Part shown: in pieces, positions 1-9,185 of the stretch
How the letters are laid out: each line of letters opens with the position of its first letter
How positions within the stretch are numbered: the first letter of the stretch is position 1
DNA from: a virus
IMG/VR virus record: IMGVR_UViG_3300032073_000258
Span: 1 to 23,533 of that record
Direction: 5' to 3' (one strand)
Length of the DNA: 23,533 bases
Notes under the pieces: model-generated
Told to the model about the DNA's origin: nothing
Seen by the model: the letters and a program-made list of their open reading frames with translations, nothing else
Database searches by the model: none
Translations under genes and position numbers: made by a program

Positions 1-1
1 A

Positions 2-3000
2 AACAAAGTACAAAAACCTAAATCTCCTTTTAATTTTAAAGAGAAAAAGAAGATTATGACTACAATGTTTCCATTACCTTCTAATAAAATTATAAAAGTA
101 AAAAATAATTACAATCCAACTGAGATATTAAGTAAGTATGATAAAAAAACTACTGCTTATGTAACTGTTGTTGGACAAAAAGATGCCTCACGATTTAATA
201 GTAGTTATTTTCAAAAGTGGGATGGTAATCCAATGGAAGGATATGAAGATAGAGGATATCTTTACATTGCACCAATGCAAGGAAATTCAGTAAGTGGTAC
301 TGAAGTAAGAAATGGATTATCAGTTGGTTCAGATGACCAAAAAGAAAAGTTTTTTAAATCAAGAGCATATAGCAAATTCAACAAAACAGTTTTTAACATG
401 ATTACAGATAGATTAAACGAATCTATCGAAGTTAAAAAGGATTGGATTTACGATTCAATAAATGAAATCTCAAAAATAGCAGGAGATGGTCTTGATGTTG
501 ATGATGGACCAAATATTATTTATCCATCAGCACCATTATTTAAAAAAATATCAATTCAAAGAGCAGCACAAATAGGATTCGATGTTGTTAATGATATATT
601 AGGTGGTCAAGAGGCAATAGATAAAACAGATTATAGAGTATATGATGATGGACCAGTAGGAGCAGTAACATTCTTCCCAGCTGGTGTAATCGGAACAATG
701 ACCCCAAACAACCAAGTAGATATTTACTCAAGAGGTGCATATTCTAAGTGGTTTACACACGCAACTCGTAAGGCATCTTTAGTTGGATATCAAGTAGTTA
801 GAGGATTGGGTATTAATAAAGCTGAAAAATCACAATCAGGCGATGATGCAAAAGGAGCTAAGGATGTAAAGAAAGAATTTGAAGCATCTTTAAATGAAAA
901 TATAGTACTACCAATTAAAGTAGGAGATACTATTATGACTGGTAGATTTAAAAACAAAAAAACAGTTGTTAAAACTATCGGTAAAGATGAACATGGAATG
1001 CCAACAATTAATGGTAGAAAAGTGGTTACCTTTAGAATGGTTAAAGAAGGATTTATTTCAGAACTTGCAGGTACTGAGATAAGTTGTCCAAAATGTAATC
1101 ATCAATGGGAATTAGAATCTGATGATGATGAAAAATATCTTTGTCACAATTGTGGATGGGATTCACAAAAAGCAGAATATGATTATGACGCATTTGATTC
1201 TTGGCAAGAAAAGAATGGGATGTTAGATGAAAAAAGTGGAAAATTAAGACCCTCTCAAAAACTGGCTAGAAAAAGAGCAATGGCTGGAAAGGCTAGACAG
1301 ATTGCAAGAAAAAGGAAAAGAACAATGATGAGAAGAAAGGGATATGATAAACTTAAAAAGATTGCATACAAAATGGCATATAGACAAGTTTATGATGAAT
1401 TCCTAAAAGATTTATTTCCAGGTGTAAAAAAATCGGAGTTATCTATTCAACAATCTAAAGTTGTTCATAGAAATGTATTAAGAAAAAAGAAAAGAGTTTT
1501 TAAAAGAGCAAAATTCAGATTCTTACCAGCATTAAGAGCAAAAGAAGTTGAAAAGTTTACTAAAAAAGAAGAAGCCAATGAATTGATGATTGGATATGCT
1601 GGACCTGAAGATATGAAAAGGTTCGATAAAAGAAATAAAGAATATAGAAAGACTGCAGATTCCAATAAAGAATATCAATACGATACTGTAAACGAAGGTA
1701 GACCAATTCCTATGGATACTCCTAATGAGTTTGTATATTTAGATTTTAAAAAGTATGCATACAAAAATAGAGGAATGTTTAAAAGAGAACTTTTAAAACA
1801 TAAAGATAATGGTGGAAAGATGTTTTTAACTCTATCTGCATTATGGTACAAATGGGCTAGAAAAAATGAACCAGAATTTACTCACATTAAAGATAAGTTA
1901 AAGTTCGGTAGAGCACTAATGATAATGATGGTAAAGGATGATTTGGTATTTAGTAAAAAAGCTTGGAAAAAAACAAGTAAAATAACAAAGTTAAAAGAAG
2001 GGTTACCAACTAAAGTAACAGATAAATACAAATCAGTTAAACACGATAAAGATTCAACTGAATCAGAAAAAGATTTTAACAAACATCATAATACTTCAAT
2101 GTATGCACCAATGGGTTCTATTGCTGAACCAGATACGATTGATTTTGATGATGATGATAAAGAAGGTGGACATCAATCTAAAGAAAAAGATAATAAAAAG
2201 AAGGGATATGAACCAGTAAAAGAAGGTTTAAAAGAATTAGGAATAAAAGATTTCAAATCCTTATTCAAAAAGATGCCTTCTGATTTACAAAAGAGAGTTT
2301 ATAATCTAAAGAACTTTGGACAGAGAGTAGATAAACATCCAGAGGGTAATGTTCTTAAACATACTATTATGGTTGTGAATCGTTCAATCAAAGATGATGA
2401 TATTGATATTGCAATTGCTGCAATGTTACATGATATAGGAAAAGATGAAACTGCTGGTATTCATCCAAAGAAAGGACACATTACACACTTTGGACATGAG
2501 AAAGTATCTGCTTCATTAGTAAAGAAATACAAAAAGTTTATAGAAGATGTTGGTGGTAATGCTGCAAATGTATTTTATATTGTTAAAAACCATATGAAGT
2601 ATAAACAACTATCTGTAATGACCCCAAAGAAAGTAAATAAAGTTAAATCATTCAGAGCATTTGATAAATTAGGTAAATTTTCTAAACACGATAGAGGTGG
2701 ATTGGGTGAAGGAATACTTACAGAAGGTGGTGCGTATGGACATATGTCTCATCCATTTGATACTGATATCAATTTAACATTTGGACAACTTAAAGATATC
2801 GTAAATCGTGCATTAGAGGGTACATTAGAATTTACACGAGAAAAAACAGATGGACAGGCACTAGCAATTTCATGGAAAGATGGGAGATTAGTTGCAGCAA
2901 GAAATAAAGGACATTTAAAAAACAAAGGTGAGAATGCTTTAGATATAAAAGGAGTATCGGATAAGTTTCAAGGAAGAGGTGGATTAAGTGATGCTTATAA

Positions 3001-3922
3001 TTTTGCTATGAAGGATTTATCTAAAGCAATCTCATCTTTATCGGATAAACAAAGAGATAAGGTATTTAAACAAGGTTCGTGTTTTATGAATCTTGAAGTA
3101 ATATACCCAACATCTGTTAATGTAATTGCTTATGGACAAGCATTACTTGTATTTCATGGAACGATGGAATATGATGATAGTGGTAGTGCAATTGGTGAAA
3201 ATAAAGAATCTGCAAGAATATTGGCAGGTATGATTAAACAAGTGAACAAAGATGTACAAGATAGTTACACAATTCAAGGCCCACCTGTTGTACAATTACC
3301 AAAATCACAAGATTTATCTAAAAAAAGAGGTAAATACTCATCACAGATATCCAAATTACAGAAAGAATTTAGTTTAAAGGATACTGATGGTGTTGCAAAC
3401 TATCACCAATCATGGTGGGAACAATGGGTTGATAAGAATTCTCCATCATCACTTGATAACAAAACCAAAATGGGGTTAGTTAAGAGATGGGCGTTTATGG
3501 ATAAGAAGTTTAGATTAGATAAAAAGAGCATTACTGATGAAAAAACATTAGAATGGGCTAAGAAAACAGATAAAGATAATCATAAGAAGATATCTAAGGA
3601 TAATTTAATGAAGTTTGAAAAAATCTTCTTAGGATTGGGAGCTGAAGTATTAGAATTTACTTCATCTGCACTAACAGTTAATCCTGATAAGGCAATTCGT
3701 GATATAAAGAAACGAATCGATAAGACAATTAAAGATGTTAAGAAATCAGGTGACCCTAAAAAGATAGAAAAACTAAAATTAGAGTTAGGAAGGTTAAATT
3801 CTATTGGAGGAACTAAAAAAATAGTTCCAAATGAGGGTATCGTATTCGATTATAAAGGGAAAACCTTCAAATTGACTGGAACATTTGCTTCAGTTAATCA
3901 AATACTCGGAATTTTCTTCTAA
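2..3922 (+). CDS. Large multidomain nucleotidyltransferase / zinc ribbon / HD hydrolase / ligase-like protein (5' partial)
   Basis: The frame is open to the left edge: no stop occurs upstream of the first ATG (nt 56), and the residues read there (KSPFNFKEKKKIMTTMF) continue smoothly into the domain, so the true start probably lies outside the window. Seen in order: the C-terminal part of a cytidylyl/adenylyltransferase-like fold with SGTEVR (nt 293-310), the family's S-x-T-x-(V/I)-R signature; a CxxC...CxxC zinc ribbon (1085-1153); a Lys/Arg-rich stretch (about 1260-1560); an HD domain with His at 2360, His-Asp at 2429-2434 and further His at 2477, 2486 and 2495; and a covalent nucleotidyltransferase module with KTDG (2843-2854, motif I), NLEVIYP (3089-3109), NEGIVF (about 3830) and FKLTG (about 3866, motif V). 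The (T/H)xGH motif of the first domain would lie upstream. I infer a nucleotide- or RNA-processing enzyme, possibly RNA repair; the substrate is unknown. Strongly basic regions suggest nucleic-acid contact. Confidence 0.8.
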   Translation, partial: NKVQKPKSPFNFKEKKKIMTTMFPLPSNKIIKVKNNYNPTEILSKYDKKTTAYVTVVGQKDASRFNSSYFQKWDGNPMEGYEDRGYLYIAPMQGNSVSGTEVRNGLSVGSDDQKEKFFKSRAYSKFNKTVFNMITDRLNESIEVKKDWIYDSINEISKIAGDGLDVDDGPNIIYPSAPLFKKISIQRAAQIGFDVVNDILGGQEAIDKTDYRVYDDGPVGAVTFFPAGVIGTMTPNNQVDIYSRGAYSKWFTHATRKASLVGYQVVRGLGINKAEKSQSGDDAKGAKDVKKEFEASLNENIVLPIKVGDTIMTGRFKNKKTVVKTIGKDEHGMPTINGRKVVTFRMVKEGFISELAGTEISCPKCNHQWELESDDDEKYLCHNCGWDSQKAEYDYDAFDSWQEKNGMLDEKSGKLRPSQKLARKRAMAGKARQIARKRKRTMMRRKGYDKLKKIAYKMAYRQVYDEFLKDLFPGVKKSELSIQQSKVVHRNVLRKKKRVFKRAKFRFLPALRAKEVEKFTKKEEANELMIGYAGPEDMKRFDKRNKEYRKTADSNKEYQYDTVNEGRPIPMDTPNEFVYLDFKKYAYKNRGMFKRELLKHKDNGGKMFLTLSALWYKWARKNEPEFTHIKDKLKFGRALMIMMVKDDLVFSKKAWKKTSKITKLKEGLPTKVTDKYKSVKHDKDSTESEKDFNKHHNTSMYAPMGSIAEPDTIDFDDDDKEGGHQSKEKDNKKKGYEPVKEGLKELGIKDFKSLFKKMPSDLQKRVYNLKNFGQRVDKHPEGNVLKHTIMVVNRSIKDDDIDIAIAAMLHDIGKDETAGIHPKKGHITHFGHEKVSASLVKKYKKFIEDVGGNAANVFYIVKNHMKYKQLSVMTPKKVNKVKSFRAFDKLGKFSKHDRGGLGEGILTEGGAYGHMSHPFDTDINLTFGQLKDIVNRALEGTLEFTREKTDGQALAISWKDGRLVAARNKGHLKNKGENALDIKGVSDKFQGRGGLSDAYNFAMKDLSKAISSLSDKQRDKVFKQGSCFMNLEVIYPTSVNVIAYGQALLVFHGTMEYDDSGSAIGENKESARILAGMIKQVNKDVQDSYTIQGPPVVQLPKSQDLSKKRGKYSSQISKLQKEFSLKDTDGVANYHQSWWEQWVDKNSPSSLDNKTKMGLVKRWAFMDKKFRLDKKSITDEKTLEWAKKTDKDNHKKISKDNLMKFEKIFLGLGAEVLEFTSSALTVNPDKAIRDIKKRIDKTIKDVKKSGDPKKIEKLKLELGRLNSIGGTKKIVPNEGIVFDYKGKTFKLTGTFASVNQILGIFF

Positions 3923-3944
3923 AATTTCGGTTTCTCTATTTTCA

Positions 3945-3954
3945 TATATTTATA
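3945..3954 (+). promoter_or_regulatory. Candidate late promoter, TATATTTATA
   Basis: TATATTTATA lies in the 59-nt gap after the large enzyme gene, 27 nt before the next start codon. The same or a one-base variant motif occurs in four other longer intergenic gaps of this window. No sigma-70 -35 box is obvious. The role is inferred from repetition and position. Confidence 0.45.
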
Positions 3955-3981
3955 TATACTAACATAACCTAATATGTAATA

Positions 3982-4644
3982 ATGGGTAAAGAATTTAAGA
4001 AAAAGTTTATGCATCCAACTCGTAGAAAGTTGGTAGATATGGTTCAGACAGGTGATTATAACAAAAATACATCAGTTGGTTGGACTAAAGAGAAGGAAAC
4101 TCACGAAGTTGGTGATAAATGGGAAGATGACCATTACAAATATGAGAAAAAGGATGGATACACTCTTAAAACAGGTAAAAATTCAGAAACATTTCAAGAA
4201 ATAAGACAATATTTATCTAAGCTTGAAGAATGTAACAACACAAAGTGTACTCATGTAGGAAACTTTGGGCCAACTAATAAAAAATCAATAAAAGATTTTG
4301 GTTATTGTATAGATTGTATGACACAATTCGAATTAGATTTAAAAGAACACGATTTACTTGAATCATTCGTTGCATATCAAATATATACTAAAAGAATAAA
4401 GGAAGGTGAGATGGTAATTGATAGAATCGAAGGAGATATTGATGAATTAAAACAACAATACGATGAAATCGATGAAAAAGGAAAAATTGTTAACTCATAT
4501 GTACTTCCAAGACCTGTAGATGAGATGAAAGAGGAAATGAGAGGGTTTGTTGATAGAAGTAAAGATGAAATACAAGAGATAAGAGAAGCGAGAGAAGAAC
4601 ACTTTAAAAAATTAAAAGAAAAAAACTATGATAGCTATCTTTAA
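3982..4644 (+). CDS. Conserved phage protein of unknown function with Cys pairs and coiled-coil C-terminus
   Basis: This is a 220-aa protein. It opens with a basic segment containing HPTRRKLVDM. The middle holds two Cys pairs (CNNTKC near residues 84-89 and CIDC near 114-117) that could bind zinc. From about residue 135 it is a charged, Glu/Lys-rich predicted coiled coil ending in KNYDSYL. I recognise its general look from AT-rich marine T4-like phages, where related proteins sit beside the large terminase, but I know no function. The ATG at 3982 has no clear Shine-Dalgarno sequence, although a candidate late promoter lies 27 nt upstream. The 3' end overlaps the following membrane-protein gene by 17 nt, which suggests co-translation. 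A role near packaging is only a guess from neighbourhood. Confidence 0.75.
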   Translation: MGKEFKKKFMHPTRRKLVDMVQTGDYNKNTSVGWTKEKETHEVGDKWEDDHYKYEKKDGYTLKTGKNSETFQEIRQYLSKLEECNNTKCTHVGNFGPTNKKSIKDFGYCIDCMTQFELDLKEHDLLESFVAYQIYTKRIKEGEMVIDRIEGDIDELKQQYDEIDEKGKIVNSYVLPRPVDEMKEEMRGFVDRSKDEIQEIREAREEHFKKLKEKNYDSYL

Positions 4645-5335
4645 TATATTATCAAAGTATTTCAAGGAAATACTAATAATAGGATTAGTAATTGTTATAT
4701 TACTAATGCGTTCATGTAGTGGTGGAGGTGATGAACCACAAAAAGAATTAGTAAATGTTGATGGTGAGGATTTTGAACTACTTAAACAAACAGTAGATAC
4801 TGTTTTTGTAGATAAAATAGTAGAAGTAAAAAAATATATACCAAAATACATTACAAAAATAGAAACAGTTAGAGTAGAAGTTCCAGCTGATGTAGATTCT
4901 TTACAAATAGTAGAGGATTATTATTCAAAATACATAGTAAAGGATACTTTAGACCTTACTTATGAGTTCGACCCTACAATTACAATCGATTCAATAGGAA
5001 CTAAACCTAATTCAACACTAGGATTTGGTATTCTTACCGATACTATATCTCAAAACCAAATAGTAAGTAGAGATATAAAGTGGAATTTCCAAATTCCAAC
5101 AATTTACGATACAAAGATTGTTAAAGAGTTACCTAAAAGACAATTTTATTATGGACTTGGTCTTGGTTTTAATAAAACTGATTTTGTAAATAGTGCAAAG
5201 TTTGGTATTTTATACAAAGACAAGAAAGATAAAGTATATGGTTTAGATTTAGGTGTACTAAATGTAAACAACAATGTATCTCCCTATCTTGGAGGTTCTA
5301 TTTATTGGAAACTTTCATTCAAGAAGAAAAAATAG
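4628..5335 (+). CDS. Membrane-anchored envelope protein of unknown function with beta-strand C-terminus
   Basis: This 235-aa protein has an N-terminal hydrophobic helix (about residues 14-27, EILIIGLVIVILLM) followed by RSCSGGG. It continues with a polar stretch of many short Val/Ile-Thr-Lys alternations. The last 65 or so residues alternate hydrophobic and polar residues with Gly turns (YYGLGLGF, YGLDLGVLNV, YLGGSIYWKL), as in outer-membrane-type beta hairpins, and end in a Lys run. A likely topology is an inner-membrane anchor with a periplasmic or envelope-facing body. Similar one-helix proteins occur in phages of Bacteroidota, but I cannot name a family. It could act in lysis (spanin-like) or envelope modification; neither is shown. 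The segment before Cys30 (MRSC) is a poor lipobox. It overlaps the upstream gene by 17 nt and ends 3 nt before the terminase start. Confidence 0.75.
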   Translation: MIAIFNILSKYFKEILIIGLVIVILLMRSCSGGGDEPQKELVNVDGEDFELLKQTVDTVFVDKIVEVKKYIPKYITKIETVRVEVPADVDSLQIVEDYYSKYIVKDTLDLTYEFDPTITIDSIGTKPNSTLGFGILTDTISQNQIVSRDIKWNFQIPTIYDTKIVKELPKRQFYYGLGLGFNKTDFVNSAKFGILYKDKKDKVYGLDLGVLNVNNNVSPYLGGSIYWKLSFKKKK

Positions 5336-5338
5336 TTA

Positions 5339-6931
5339 ATGGCTAAACAATCGCTAAAGGATATAATCAAATTAGAGTATCAGAAATGTGCTAATGACCC
5401 AATACACTTTATGAAGAAGTATTGTATGATTCAACATCCTGTCCGCGGTAAAATTCCATTTCATTTATTTCCATTTCAAGAGAAAACTCTTACTGAGTTT
5501 GATGCAAATAGATATAATGTAATTTTAAAATCTCGTCAAACAGGTATATCCACTTTAACCGCTGGTTTTGCATTATGGAAAATGTTATTTAATCAAGATT
5601 TCAATGCATTAGTAATAGCAACCAAACAAGAGGTTGCTAAGAACCTTGTAACGAAGGTTAGAGTGATGAATGATTTCCTACCATCTTGGTTAAAACAAAC
5701 AACAGTAGAAGATAACAAATTATCCTTAAGATATTCAAATGGTTCTCAGATTAAGGCAACATCATCGAGTGGTGATGCTGGTCGTTCTGAAGCATTATCC
5801 CTTTTAGTATTTGATGAGGCAGCATTTATTGATAACATTGAAGATATATGGATATCTGCACAATCTACCTTATCGACTGGTGGTAATGCGATTATTCTTT
5901 CTACTCCAAATGGTGTTGGAAACTTTTTTCACAAAACTTGGGTAGAAGCAGAAGAAGAGGTTAATGGATTTAATCCAATAAGATTACATTGGAGTGTACA
6001 TCCTGAAAGAGACCAAGATTGGAGAGATAAACAAGAAATATTATTAGGACCAAAAGGAGCAGCACAAGAATGTGATTGTGATTTTGTATCTTCTGGTGAT
6101 ACTGTAATTGAACCACAACTTTTACAATTCTATAAAGAATCATTTTGTCAAGAACCATTAGAAAAGACCGGGTTTGATAGTAATTTATGGAAATGGGAAT
6201 ATCCAAACTATGCTAAAGGATATATGGTAGTTGCGGATGTTGCTCGTGGAGATTCAACAGATTATTCGGCATGTCATGTGATTGATATAGAAGAAGCATC
6301 TCAAGTAGCAGAATATAAAGGTAAATTAGATACAAAAGAGTTTGGAAATTTCTTAGTTGGACTATCAACTGAATATAATAACGCATTACTTGTGGTTGAA
6401 AACGCAAACATAGGTTGGGCAGTAATACAACAAGTAATTGATAGAGGATATCAAAACTTATTCTATATGAGTAAGGATTTAAAATATGTAGATGTTGAAA
6501 ATCAAATGACAAATAAATATCGTGCAGAAGAACGAGGAATGGTTGCAGGATTTAGTACAACATCTAAAACAAGACCACTTATTATTTCTAAATTAGATGA
6601 TTACTTCAGAGATAAATCAGTAACAATTCGTTCTACTAGATTAATTGATGAATTATTTACATTTATATGGAATGGTAATAGGGCAGAGGCTATGAGAGGA
6701 TATAATGATGATTTAGTTATGAGTTTTTCAATCGGATTGTGGGTAAGAGATACTGCACTACGATTAAGACAAGAAGGAATAGATTTAACTAAAAAAGCTT
6801 TAGGTGGTATAGGAACTGCAACTCATGGTGCGGTTTATGGAGGTAATGCACTACCAGATAATCTGGAAAACAACCCGTGGAAACAAAAGATAGGTGATAA
6901 CGAAGAAGATTTGACATGGTTAATTGGTTAA
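5339..6931 (+). CDS. terL: Terminase large subunit, gp17-like (packaging ATPase and nuclease)
   Basis: This is the motor protein that drives DNA into the prohead through the portal and cuts the concatemer. It has 530 aa; T4 gp17 has 610. The N-terminal ATPase shows a Walker A-like SRQTGIS (residues 65-71), the variant typical of T4-type terminases, and Walker B LLVFDE (155-160) followed by the catalytic acidic pair. A coupling-motif-like ILSTPNG follows at about 186-192. The C-terminal RNase H-fold nuclease shows VVADVARGDSTDYSA (Asp300), LVVENANIGW (Glu354) and GYNDDLVMSF (Asp457/458), which match the three acidic metal ligands of gp17. The start is the ATG 3 nt after the previous stop; no strong Shine-Dalgarno sequence is visible, so coupling is likely. 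No small terminase (gp16) was recognised in the window. Confidence 0.96.
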   Translation: MAKQSLKDIIKLEYQKCANDPIHFMKKYCMIQHPVRGKIPFHLFPFQEKTLTEFDANRYNVILKSRQTGISTLTAGFALWKMLFNQDFNALVIATKQEVAKNLVTKVRVMNDFLPSWLKQTTVEDNKLSLRYSNGSQIKATSSSGDAGRSEALSLLVFDEAAFIDNIEDIWISAQSTLSTGGNAIILSTPNGVGNFFHKTWVEAEEEVNGFNPIRLHWSVHPERDQDWRDKQEILLGPKGAAQECDCDFVSSGDTVIEPQLLQFYKESFCQEPLEKTGFDSNLWKWEYPNYAKGYMVVADVARGDSTDYSACHVIDIEEASQVAEYKGKLDTKEFGNFLVGLSTEYNNALLVVENANIGWAVIQQVIDRGYQNLFYMSKDLKYVDVENQMTNKYRAEERGMVAGFSTTSKTRPLIISKLDDYFRDKSVTIRSTRLIDELFTFIWNGNRAEAMRGYNDDLVMSFSIGLWVRDTALRLRQEGIDLTKKALGGIGTATHGAVYGGNALPDNLENNPWKQKIGDNEEDLTWLIG

Positions 6932-6944
6932 TATATAAAAACTT

Positions 6945-6954
6945 AATATTTATA
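6945..6954 (+). promoter_or_regulatory. Candidate late promoter, AATATTTATA
   Basis: This is a one-base variant of the TATATTTATA motif in the 40-nt gap between terminase and the next gene. It lies 17 nt before the ATG and directly upstream of a Shine-Dalgarno sequence (aaggag). The call is inferred from recurrence. Confidence 0.4.
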
Positions 6955-6971
6955 AAGTAAGGAGTCAAACT

Positions 6972-7376
6972 ATGGAAGATATAACAAAAGCACTTTATTC
7001 GAATTTTGTAAGCACTATCAGAGAAACCGCTAGTGATATACAAGAATACGATTGTGAAAACCAAGAAGATTTAAAAGAGATAATTGAATTTTTAAAAACC
7101 TACAAACCTGATGTGAACGAAGCAGAATATCAAGGTAGAGAAGTTAAGTTGGGTAAACCAACAAGAGGTGATAGTAAAAAATTCAAAGTATATGTTAAAA
7201 ACCCAAAAGGTAATGTGGTAAAGGTAAACTTTGGTCACAAGGGTAAGGGTGGTGAAAAAACTATGAGAATAAAAAAATCAGACCCGGCAAGAAGAAAAGC
7301 ATTTAGGGCAAGACACAATTGTGATAATCCTGGTCCTAGACACAAAGCAAGATATTGGTCTTGTAGAGCTTGGTAA
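6972..7376 (+). CDS. Small basic protein with conserved C-terminal Cys/Trp motif; possible processed head protein
   Basis: This 134-aa protein lies between terminase and portal and is preceded by aaggag. The first 50 residues are acidic and helical. After V48-N49-E50|A51 the character changes to a strongly basic domain: YQGREVKLGKPTRGD, KKFKVYVKNPKGNVVKVNFG, then FRARHNCDNPGP and KARYWSCRAW at the very end. This C-terminal block with its invariant-looking RARHNC...ARYWSC ending is one I associate with marine T4-like phages, with no assigned function. The VNE|A junction matches the form of T4 prohead-protease sites. An acidic leader removed from a basic, DNA-binding remainder would fit an internal head protein, but this is inference. 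Two Cys residues and a His near the C-terminus could bind metal. Confidence 0.8.
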   Translation: MEDITKALYSNFVSTIRETASDIQEYDCENQEDLKEIIEFLKTYKPDVNEAEYQGREVKLGKPTRGDSKKFKVYVKNPKGNVVKVNFGHKGKGGEKTMRIKKSDPARRKAFRARHNCDNPGPRHKARYWSCRAW

Positions 7377-7407
7377 AATAAAAGTTATAATTTAAAATTA
7401 GAATAGA

Positions 7408-9168
7408 ATGGCAGATACTTCATTTTTTGGTAGATTAACTCGACTGTTTTCAACACAGGCGATTGTTCGTGTCGATAAAGACGGTAAACGAAAAGTTGCG
7501 GATACTGATGATAGACAAAGAACAAATCTTTCATCTTTAAGAGATAGATATACCAAATTACAAAAAACACAATACGAAATGGCGGGTGGGGCTCAATCAA
7601 TGGCTTACCAACAAGTTCGTAGAGAAATATTCAGAGATTACGATGCAATGGATAATGACCCGATAATGGCATCGGCTCTTGATATATTCGCAGATGAATC
7701 TACACTTAAGAATGAATTTGGAAACATATTAACAGTTCGTTCTTCAAACGAAAATATACAAGAAATACTTAATAACTTATTTTACGATATTATGAACATA
7801 GAATTTAATCTATGGCCATGGGTAAGAAATATGTGTAAGTATGGAGATTTCTTTTTAGGTTTAGAAATGGCAGAAGGAAAGGGTATCGTAAATGTTACAC
7901 CTTATTCGGTTTATAATACAGAAAGATTAGAAAGAACAGACCCAGATAATCCAAACTATGTAAAATTTCATATAGAAGATGATGTAAATGGAAAAGTTGA
8001 TTATGAAAATTGGGAAATTGCTCACTTTAGATTATTAGCAGATACCAATTGGTTACCATATGGTAAATCGATGGTTGAAAATGGTAGAAGATTGTGGAAA
8101 CAATTATCTCTTATGGAAGATGCAATGTTAATTCATAGAATTATGAGAGCACCTGAAAAAAGAGTTTTCAAAATTGATATAGGAAATATTCCACCAAACG
8201 AAGTGGATAACTATATGCAAAGAATTATCAATAAAATGAAAAAAGTTCCTTTCCTAGATAGAAACACAGGAGAGTATAACTTAAAATATAATATGCAAAA
8301 CCTAACAGAAGATTTTTATCTACCAGTTAGGGGTGGTGATAGTGGAACACAGATAGATAATCTTAGTGGATTAGAATACTCATCAATTGATGATATTGAT
8401 TACCTAAAGAACAAATTATTTGCTGCACTTAAAATACCAAAAGCATATTTAGGATATGATGAGAATGTTAATGGTAAAGCAACTTTAGCAGCAGAAGATG
8501 TTAGATTTGCAAGAACAATCGAAAGAATACAAAGAATAGTTGTATCTGAATTAAGTAAGATTGCAATAGTTCATTTATATTCACAAGGTATCCAAGATGA
8601 AGAGATGACAAACTTCGAATTACAATTAGTAAACCCATCTACAATATACGAACAAGAAAAAGTTAACTTGTGGAGTGAGAAGATAAGATTGGCCACAGAT
8701 ATCAAAGATTTAAATATGTTATCTAAAGATTGGTTATATGAAAATATATTTAAAATGTCCAATCAAGAAGCTGAAACTCAAAGAGGTAAAATAATTGATG
8801 ATTTAAAAGATAGATTTAGACATCGTTCTATTGAAGATGAGGGTAATGACCCTGCTCAAGAAGATGATGTAGAAGATGTAGAAGAATCATTAGAAAAAAT
8901 TAAACAAGAAATTAAAAACAAAGGTGGTAGACCTAGAGAAGGGGGAACTTACAAAAAGGATAAACATCCATATGGAAGAGACCCATTAGGTGATGACGAC
9001 CGTACTAAACCTCGAAAGAGACAGACCAGAGAAAATGCTACAAGTAGTATTAAGGTTTCTCCACAAAAGGCAAAAGAGATTGTCAATGGTGTTTCATCAA
9101 AGCGAAAAGTTTTGAAAGAAAACGATATGTTAAATGAAGAGAATCTTCTATCTGACAGAGAAATTTAA
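7408..9168 (+). CDS. gp20: Portal vertex protein, gp20-like
   Basis: This forms the dodecameric ring at the unique head vertex that initiates head assembly, docks terminase and later joins the neck. It has 586 aa; T4 gp20 has 524. Typical portal features are YQQVRREIFRDYDAMDNDP (about residues 67-85) followed by IMASALDIFADE, the wing region LWPWVRNMCKYGDFFLGL, the stem/clip-adjacent KMKKVPFLDRNTGEYNLKYN, and DDIDYLKNKLFAALKIPKAY with GKATLAAEDVRFARTIERIQ. The extra C-terminal tail after about residue 490 is charged, with GGRPREGGTYKKDKHPYGRD, and probably accounts for the added length. It ends with MLNE|ENLL, which loosely resembles a gp21 site. No good Shine-Dalgarno sequence precedes the ATG. 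A candidate late promoter follows the gene. Confidence 0.95.
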   Translation: MADTSFFGRLTRLFSTQAIVRVDKDGKRKVADTDDRQRTNLSSLRDRYTKLQKTQYEMAGGAQSMAYQQVRREIFRDYDAMDNDPIMASALDIFADESTLKNEFGNILTVRSSNENIQEILNNLFYDIMNIEFNLWPWVRNMCKYGDFFLGLEMAEGKGIVNVTPYSVYNTERLERTDPDNPNYVKFHIEDDVNGKVDYENWEIAHFRLLADTNWLPYGKSMVENGRRLWKQLSLMEDAMLIHRIMRAPEKRVFKIDIGNIPPNEVDNYMQRIINKMKKVPFLDRNTGEYNLKYNMQNLTEDFYLPVRGGDSGTQIDNLSGLEYSSIDDIDYLKNKLFAALKIPKAYLGYDENVNGKATLAAEDVRFARTIERIQRIVVSELSKIAIVHLYSQGIQDEEMTNFELQLVNPSTIYEQEKVNLWSEKIRLATDIKDLNMLSKDWLYENIFKMSNQEAETQRGKIIDDLKDRFRHRSIEDEGNDPAQEDDVEDVEESLEKIKQEIKNKGGRPREGGTYKKDKHPYGRDPLGDDDRTKPRKRQTRENATSSIKVSPQKAKEIVNGVSSKRKVLKENDMLNEENLLSDREI

Positions 9169-9185
9169 GGTTAACTCAATATTTT

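Noticed and set aside
4706-4717. Lipoprotein signal (lipobox) before Cys30 of the membrane protein
   Set aside because: The residues MRSC have Arg at a position that is normally small and uncharged, so lipidation is unlikely.
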